The notes below the pieces were generated by a model. That model did no database searches. It was given only the letters and a program-made list of their open reading frames with translations, and was not told the origin of the DNA. A DNA stretch of 64,000 nucleotides from the NCBI GenBank assembly GCA_914767715.1, contig OU612065.1:26476001-26540000 (forward strand), written 5' to 3'. The stretch comes from Membranipora membranacea (Eukaryota; Bryozoa; Gymnolaemata; Cheilostomatida; Membraniporidae). Both the position numbers and the translations under genes were made by a program. Of this stretch, positions 60,072 through 64,000 are shown piece by piece (the stretch's first letter is position 1; every line of letters begins with the position of its first letter).

Positions 60072-62676
60072 ATGGCTACAGCACAACCACAGGATATAAC
60101 TATAGTAGCAAGTGAGGCCGAAGATTTGATCAGTTACGACGAAGTTGAGCGCTGGTCTGCTGAAGCATTAAAAGATTTCTGCCGCAGAAGAGGATACAAA
60201 GTGACTGGTGCAAAGCGAGAACTTGTGGCGAGAGTTTTTTGTCTATACAACCAGGAGGTTCCAGAAGAACCAACTGCAAGAGAACAGGAGATCTCCCGTA
60301 AAAAGGATTATAAAACATTAGTTAACTTTAAATACCTTGCTCCAGACCCTATTGGATTAAAACGATGGCAGTCTGAGAAGGAGGGCCTGAAAAATTGGCC
60401 GCCAGTGACATACATTGACATACACGCATTCCTGAGAAATAATGGAAGTGTTGGACTGACAACCGAGGGCCTAACTGCATATAAAACAGGAAAGGCGTAT
60501 AGCTACTTCGAATGTCAGTGGCTAAGAGAGGTCTTTTACTCGTCAATAAATCCACGTCATGAGTGCTGTTTTTTAAAAACATTGTGCTCCCCTAGTACCC
60601 GTATCAACGACGAACCGCATGAGCTTTGGGCAAAGATAATCAAGAAAACTGGAGAAGTAGTATCAGCATTCTGTGCACTCTAATTTTGCACAGCATCATT
60701 GAAAACACAACAGTGAAGATGGAACATGCATGAGACCCTCAACTTGTCCAAATAAATATTCATTCTCAACTGTCAGCACCTCCCACACGTGGTATTTTTT
60801 GGATAAAATTAACAAGGTGCATGCGAGCAAAAAAATAAAGGGGTTGTAATAAATGATATAGGATTGAACGCCCATTAGTGTAAAATTAGAATTTTTATGA
60901 AGGTGATGATACAACAGAGGGAAGGATATTTATAATGTTTGTTATGCCTACTTGCTTGTTAATTAAGGATTTGTTTGTTTATTCAAACAATGTGTTTTCA
61001 ATACAAAATCTTTTTTTTTCTAAAGATTGAGCCAGACATGCAACCACGTGGCAGCATTACTGTTCAAGATAGAGGCAGCTTACCGACACGACCTCTCCAG
61101 TCCAGCTAAGACTTCTCTCGCTAATGAGTGGCTATCGCCATCATCAGCAAAAGGGCCTCTCAACATGAAGCTTCAGGATATGACCTTTGTGAAGCCATCA
61201 TTCTCTAAAGGTGACAGCGGCTGTTAATTTATTTTGTTTACGTGTTTACTTTTCTTCTTAGATTTAAAAGTAGAAATTTATTTGGTCTTAAAATATAAAT
61301 CTTGTGAGACAACATGACACTTTTTGAAAGATTTCAGAGACTCTCTTTTGAAATTCAGGAATCAATGTATTTTCTCATTTATTATTTTCAACATTGAATG
61401 TTTGATCGCTAACAATAATTTAAATTGCTTTATCTGCAGGACACAGTAAGGTAGGTCGCGGTCAGGAGCCAATAAAAGTCGACAACTACCGCGAATTTCT
61501 AGTCGAGGATTGAGATGACATTTCGTTCCAAGACTTTGTGAAAAGTTTGAAACTAGCAACGCCTAATGCCTCTGTATTTCTGCCAGGTACCAGCTTTAGT
61601 TTACGATTGTTATTATTGAAATTATGTATCACTCTTGCATATGTATCCAGAATATTGAATGACAGCGAAACTACCAATATGCACTATCTGGATGGTCTGA
61701 ACCTTCTTGCTATACATAAATTTATGCAATAAAATTTGAGCGATAATGCTCCGTTGCAAAAATTGGTCACTCCACAGACTAAATTATTACTATCAGATAT
61801 ATTCATTCATATAGCACTTCTTTTCTGCTGCTACACAATCATATCATTCATGTTCATTTATACCAAACTCATTATAGGAACTTAGGAAGGACACCAGAAA
61901 CAGACGACATTATTGTAATTGAAGACACGGGATTGCCAGCAGGCGCAGACGTGCTGCCTCTGGCAAAATCTTCACTAACAACAGCCGATCTCCTTAAAAA
62001 GCTCAACTTGTGCCCTGAGGATATAAGGGTGCTAGAAACAAAAACCATCGGCCAAGGGAAAAATCCTCTCTGGTCCAAGCTGAGAAAGGGAAGGTTAACT
62101 GCATCCAACTTTTATCGGGTATACACCCGAATAGAGTCGCTAAAAAAAAATCCAATTCTAGACTGCTCAAATCTGGTGAGGTCATTTTAAGAGCCAACAC
62201 CACTTGATCATCTGCCACAAATTCAGAGAGGAAGGGATTTAGAAGCTTCTGCCGTGGATAAGCTGGTTTCTATGCTGGGTGGCAATGGGCATTCTGGTAT
62301 TGGCATCAGAGATTGTGGGCTTTTCATTGACCATGCAACCCAATATCTTGGGGCAAGTCCGGATGGCATAGTTTCGTGTGATTGTTGTTCTCCATCATTG
62401 GCTGAGATCAAATGCCATTCAACAGAACTGAAAGACTTGCCCTATTTTGATGAAACAATGAAACTGAAAGCGAGACATGCCTACTATGGGCAAATTCAGG
62501 GTCAGATGATGGTTACTGGAATTAAAAGTACATGGTTTTTTGTGTTTTATCCTAACAGCGATTGTCATCTTGAGCTAATCAAACTCAATAAGGATTTTTG
62601 TAAAAATATCAGGCAAAACCTGATTCATTTTTATGAACTTCATATGGCTCCCAAATTAGTCTTGGGTGCCAAGTGA
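60072..62676 (+). pseudogene. SAP - SWIM - YqaJ nuclease gene, several lesions
   Basis: Four exon-like blocks: 60072-60683, 61026-61210, 61440-61586 and 61886-62676; the last three join in phase with GT-AG sites. Block 1 has a SAP DNA-binding motif (EALKDFCRRRGYKVTGAKRE). Block 2 carries the second half of a SWIM finger (SQTCNHVAALLF); the C-x-C half is lost where block 1 ends in a stop (FCAL*). Block 4 is a YqaJ-type recombinase/exonuclease: LRKGRLTASNF, QYLGASPDGIV (catalytic Asp) and AEIKCH (Glu and Lys), then GQIQGQMMVTG. In-frame stops at 61511-61513 and 62188-62190 disrupt it. The family is widespread in invertebrates and fish, often multi-copy, with a lambda-exonuclease-like core acting on DNA. 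The multiple lesions argue for a relic rather than assembly error. Confidence 0.72.
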
Positions 62677-62696
62677 TACATGGTTATTTACAATCC

Positions 62697-62738
62697 TACT
62701 GCTACCGCAAGCACATAGTAATAGCAGGTAGCAGTAGC
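62697..62738. repeat. Short hairpin
   Basis: ctactgctacc and ggtagcagtag form perfect 11-bp arms about 20 bp apart, 20 bp after the YqaJ relic stop. Confidence 0.7.
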
Positions 62739-63700
62739 AGTAAAAATTTGAGAATGTGTAAGTTGGTGTTATTTTAGAATCTTGGGGCTCCCTGCGTATT
62801 TTACTGAAGATTGAAGATCAGGTGTTTTAAAGTTGAAGATCAGATTTGGTCAATTTGAATGAAACTAATGAGATATTATTATGTGACTAATGTTTTTATA
62901 GCTAATCAACCAGTGGCCTATTTGGGTTAATCCCCTTTGTGTGATATTGGATAACATTATTTTGTCAAGTATCTATGTGTTTATTCTTCATATTGCATTA
63001 TATATAAATAATACAAGCCAGTATGTGTGCTAAAACCAACAACATCAGTTAAGTTGCTTATGAAATAACGACAGAAACAGTTCTTCAGATTTAGGTTTAG
63101 TTTTATGTCCATTCAGTGGTTGTTTCAAAGAATTCATTCTGAGGATGACAGTTAAAATTGAAAATTGCTCTATTTTTCCCTGAAGAAATTGAAGACAGCT
63201 TGGTGTGCAGAGAGCCCCAATCTTCTTATCTCTGGAAGTAAATTTCACCAGCATTTGTTTATTTATCATCAACCGGCTTTGTATCCTGTTCTATTCATCT
63301 GTTTGTAACTCCCAATTTAGGATTTGTAAGCAAGCGGGACAACCAGTCTCATCCACACACACTTGTTATCTTTTGAACATATTGATCAGAAATTATTGTA
63401 TTGCATCATCAGTAAGACCCATTTCATGTGGCAAACAAACCATTCGAATGCTGAGCGCAATCCTATTTTGCACCAATAACACATAAAATATTGGTTTTGG
63501 GAGTCATTAAAGTAGCTGTAAATTCAGGTCAATCAGCAATCACTGGAAAATTGGTTTATTATTATTCTAGGCTTGCTCCAATATAAACAACCCAATATAA
63601 AGGTATTTTAGATCCCAGTACTATGTCGTATCCATTTAACAAAACTAGCCAACTCTGCATTCAAATTTAAAAATTGATATTATCTAAGTTGTCAGAATCT
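62739..63700. other. No gene seen
   Basis: Short frames only, no splice-bounded coding segment on either strand. Confidence 0.4.
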
Positions 63701-63704
63701 CTAC

Positions 63705-64000
63705 CAGGTACACTGTAAAAACTAAAGGTACTATAAGGGTACAAGAAAGACACAATTTTATACAGGGTACATTATAGTGGCGTAGAGGGTACCTAAACGG
63801 TAGATGTCATCTTGATAGGGGTACATATTAGAAGAAATGGTACAATCATGTACTTTCTTCTGGAATTGTACCAAGTAACCCTCTGAAAGGTTACGAATAT
63901 GGTCCATAAATGTGTTATAAAGGGTACAAGTTAGAAAAAGGTACAAAAATGGGCCTCACGGTCCAGGATAGGTACAACCGTGGTACACGTCTCATGAGTA
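63705..64000. repeat. GTAC-studded repeat, runs off the right edge
   Basis: At least a dozen ggtac / gtacc motifs (such as gggtacaag, ggtacaatcatgtac, ttgtacc, gggtacctaaa) at irregular 10-60 bp spacing within about 300 bp. The motif is a palindrome, so it reads the same on both strands. It looks like part of a larger repeat family rather than a simple microsatellite. Confidence 0.65.

Noticed and set aside
63758-63946. Minus-strand open frame in the GTAC-studded repeat
   Set aside because: The frame follows from the repeated word itself; no domain and no splice or start context.

Overview
The window is nuclear DNA from a multicellular animal. It is AT-rich. Genes are split into many short exons by small introns (about 100-900 bp, mostly GT-AG), simple repeats are common, and a CR1/L2-like LINE, a tRNA-derived SINE and foldback (MITE-like) elements are present. 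The mix of a ZNF236-type zinc-finger gene, a lamin-tail intermediate-filament gene, a nucleotidyltransferase-TPR protein and repeat-like SWIM/Ulp1, SGNH and YqaJ genes best fits an early-branching or marine invertebrate. A sponge is my best guess, but this is inference: no rRNA or other taxon marker is present. There are no operons, ribosome binding sites or CRISPR arrays.

Layout. 1-1065 (-): N-terminal part of a Ser/Thr-rich secreted protein that leaves the window. 1365-about 10.9 kb (-): an unrecognised membrane protein assembled from five phase-compatible exons; an antisense, decayed LINE (about 4.0-8.46 kb) sits in one of its introns. 11.4-20.0 kb (-): a 12-exon, about 728-residue intermediate-filament protein with a lamin tail domain, carrying a 510-bp MITE in an intron. 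20.8-40.0 kb (+): a complete 33-exon C2H2 zinc-finger gene (1,939 codons, 29 fingers), a ZNF236 orthologue, head-to-head with the lamin-like gene across about 0.8 kb. 41.0-45.75 kb (-): a GlnD-like nucleotidyltransferase-TPR protein, tail-to-tail with ZNF236.

47.9-64 kb is repeat-rich and mostly relic. It holds a frameshifted SGNH-hydrolase copy; a second, decayed SGNH copy split by a SWIM-Ulp1-PHD gene; two exons of an unidentified minus-strand gene whose long intron contains a 2.6-kb nested palindrome; a perfect 28-bp palindrome flanked by 7-bp direct repeats; a SAP-SWIM-YqaJ nuclease pseudogene; and a GTAC-studded repeat at the right edge.

The host genes look unrelated in function: chromatin or transcription (ZNF236), cytoskeleton or nuclear envelope (lamin-tail IF) and a possible signalling or immune-type protein (NTase-TPR). 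The exon models of ZNF236 and the lamin-like gene keep reading phase across every junction, which is the strongest evidence in this annotation.
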